Origin: Candidatus Tharpella sp.
GTDB lineage: Bacteria; Desulfobacterota; Anaeroferrophillalia; Anaeroferrophillales; Tharpellaceae
Reading direction: 5' to 3'
Length of the DNA stretch: 7,033 bases
Assembly (NCBI GenBank): GCA_021163565.1
Contig: JAGGTT010000198.1
Location: forward strand, 1 to 7,033
Shown here one piece after another: positions 5,994-7,033 of the stretch. Position numbers and translations under genes: made by a program. The notes beneath the pieces were generated by a model, which made no database searches, was not told the origin of the DNA, and saw nothing but the letters and a program-made list of their open reading frames with translations. The number at the start of each line of letters is the position of its first letter. Position 1 is the stretch's first letter.

Positions 5994-7033
5994 TTAAAAA
6001 CTTTTCACCTTAACATCGGTCTTTAACTTCCTGGTTTTGCCGTCCTGATACTTGATAATCGTCTCGATATGGATAAGATCCTTATCGGCATACATTCCTT
6101 CAATGATCTCAGAGTACTTTTCATCAACAAAACGGCGCCGGACTTTGCGGGTCCGAGTCAGCTCATCATCATCGGCGTCAAGTTCTTTGTAGAGCAGAAT
6201 AAACTTGTGCACCCGGGCAGCTTCGGGCAGATTTTCATTGACCTTGGCAACCTCTTCCTGGATCATGCCGTAGATCTGATCCTGGGAGGCCAGGTCAGTG
6301 TAGGTCGTATAAGCCATGCGGTTATTTTCGGCCCACTTACCGACAATCTCAAAATCGATGCAGACCATGGCCACAATATAATTGCGCTCGTGCCCAATCG
6401 CTACGGCCTCTTTTATATAAGGACTGAATTTAAGTTTGTTTTCAATAAACTGCGGCGAGAATTTGGTGCCGTCTCTCAAGGTCATAACGTCCTTGACCCG
6501 ATCAATAACCACGAGATGGCCTTTATCATTAAAATAGCCGGCATCACCGGAGTGGAGCCAGCCATCAATAATGGTTTCATCGGTGGCCTTCTGATTCTCA
6601 AAATAACCCATAAAAAGTGAGGAACTGCGGGATACAATCTCACCCTCTTCGGTAATCTTAATCTCGGCCCCGGGTATCGGCATGCCGACGGAATCGAAAT
6701 CGACATCACCGTCACGATGAATACAGGAGATCCCGGAGATCTCGGTCTGACCATAGATCTGCTTGAGATTTACCCCCAGAGCGTGAAAGAAACGGAATGT
6801 ATCCGGGCCCAAAGCGGCCCCTCCGGTCGATGCACTGCGGATATGAGTAAAACCAAGACGATCCTTTAAGGCCCGAAAAACCAGACAGTAGGCGATCCCG
6901 TATTTAATCTTATCAATCAGGGTTGGAGTTTTTTTCTGAAACTTGAGATCGGCCCAATGATAGCCAATCGGCAAACACTTATCATAAACAAAACGTTTAA
7001 ATCTCGAAGCGTCCATGATTTTAACCTGCACCA
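5994..7033 (-). CDS. FAA1-like long-chain acyl-CoA synthetase (AMP-binding), N-terminus outside window
   Basis: C-terminal 346 or so residues of an AMP-forming acyl-CoA synthetase that would activate a carboxylate to acyl-AMP and then acyl-CoA in the cytoplasm. Counting from the first complete codon (7031), motifs are ASTGGAALG (67-75), YGQTE (93-97), GWLHSGDAGYF (157-167), the hinge IDRVKDVM (176-183) followed by GTKFSP, and ELTRTRKVRR (290-299), where K296 is the likely A10 catalytic lysine. The layout with a long helical insert before the last motif matches the FAA1/COG1022 group, usually about 600-650 residues, so nearly half is missing. The P-loop is outside the window. The C-terminus ends in a basic segment, DGKTRKLKTDVKVKSF. 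The frame is open at the window edge; the GTG at 7031 is an internal Val, not a start. Its 24-nt spacing to the LivH-type gene ties it to the transporter operon. The substrate is not determined. Confidence 0.9.
   Translation of the reverse strand, partial: VQVKIMDASRFKRFVYDKCLPIGYHWADLKFQKKTPTLIDKIKYGIAYCLVFRALKDRLGFTHIRSASTGGAALGPDTFRFFHALGVNLKQIYGQTEISGISCIHRDGDVDFDSVGMPIPGAEIKITEEGEIVSRSSSLFMGYFENQKATDETIIDGWLHSGDAGYFNDKGHLVVIDRVKDVMTLRDGTKFSPQFIENKLKFSPYIKEAVAIGHERNYIVAMVCIDFEIVGKWAENNRMAYTTYTDLASQDQIYGMIQEEVAKVNENLPEAARVHKFILLYKELDADDDELTRTRKVRRRFVDEKYSEIIEGMYADKDLIHIETIIKYQDGKTRKLKTDVKVKSF

Noticed and set aside
6069..6620. Plus-strand open frame of 183 codons
   Set aside because: It lies opposite the acyl-CoA synthetase, which carries intact family motifs throughout; it is a shadow frame.
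7029..7031. GTG as the start of the acyl-CoA synthetase
   Set aside because: The protein would lack the P-loop and nearly half of the family length; the frame continues to the window edge, so this is an internal Val.

Overview
The window is a single block of six genes, all on the minus strand, so transcription runs from high to low coordinates. Base composition is moderate. The solute-binding protein has a cleavable Sec signal with no lipobox, which indicates a Gram-negative host with a periplasm. The gene set (HAAT/Liv-type ABC transporter interleaved with two acyl-CoA ligases) and the repeat elements together suggest a deltaproteobacterium in the broad sense (Desulfobacterota), probably an anaerobe living on carboxylic or aromatic acids. 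The taxon is inference; there is no marker gene here.

Layout in transcription order: (1) 7033-5994, C-terminal part of a FAA1-like long-chain acyl-CoA synthetase, its start outside the window; (2) 5969-5085, LivH-type permease; (3) a 329-bp gap holding a 128-bp near-palindromic repeat and a separate short palindrome; (4) 4755-3703, LivM-type permease; (5) a 276-bp gap, probably the leader of the next gene; (6) 3426-2242, periplasmic binding protein; (7) a 244-bp gap holding a second, 124-bp near-palindromic repeat and a perfect 11-bp hairpin; (8) 1997-1197, LivF-type ATPase; (9) 1133-1, a PaaK-like CoA ligase cut at its C-terminus by the window edge.

The likely working unit is a HAAT-family importer (binding protein, two permeases, ATPases) for an organic acid. 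The partner ATPase LivG is not here and may lie upstream of the first ligase. The two ligases bracketing the transporter suggest that the imported substrate is converted to its CoA thioester on entry. The substrate cannot be read from the sequence: this family carries branched-chain amino acids, but also aromatic acids, amides and urea.

The most unusual content is between the genes. Two long imperfect palindromes share the ends GATGGC-N4-TAAAA(A/T) and a short hairpin at their exact centre, and each begins at or within 2 nt of the stop codon of a transport gene. They look like non-autonomous mobile or RNA-processing elements. The PaaK-like ligase also lacks the normal SSGTTGKP nucleotide-binding signature. 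I saw no RNA genes, CRISPR arrays, complete insertion sequences or phage genes.
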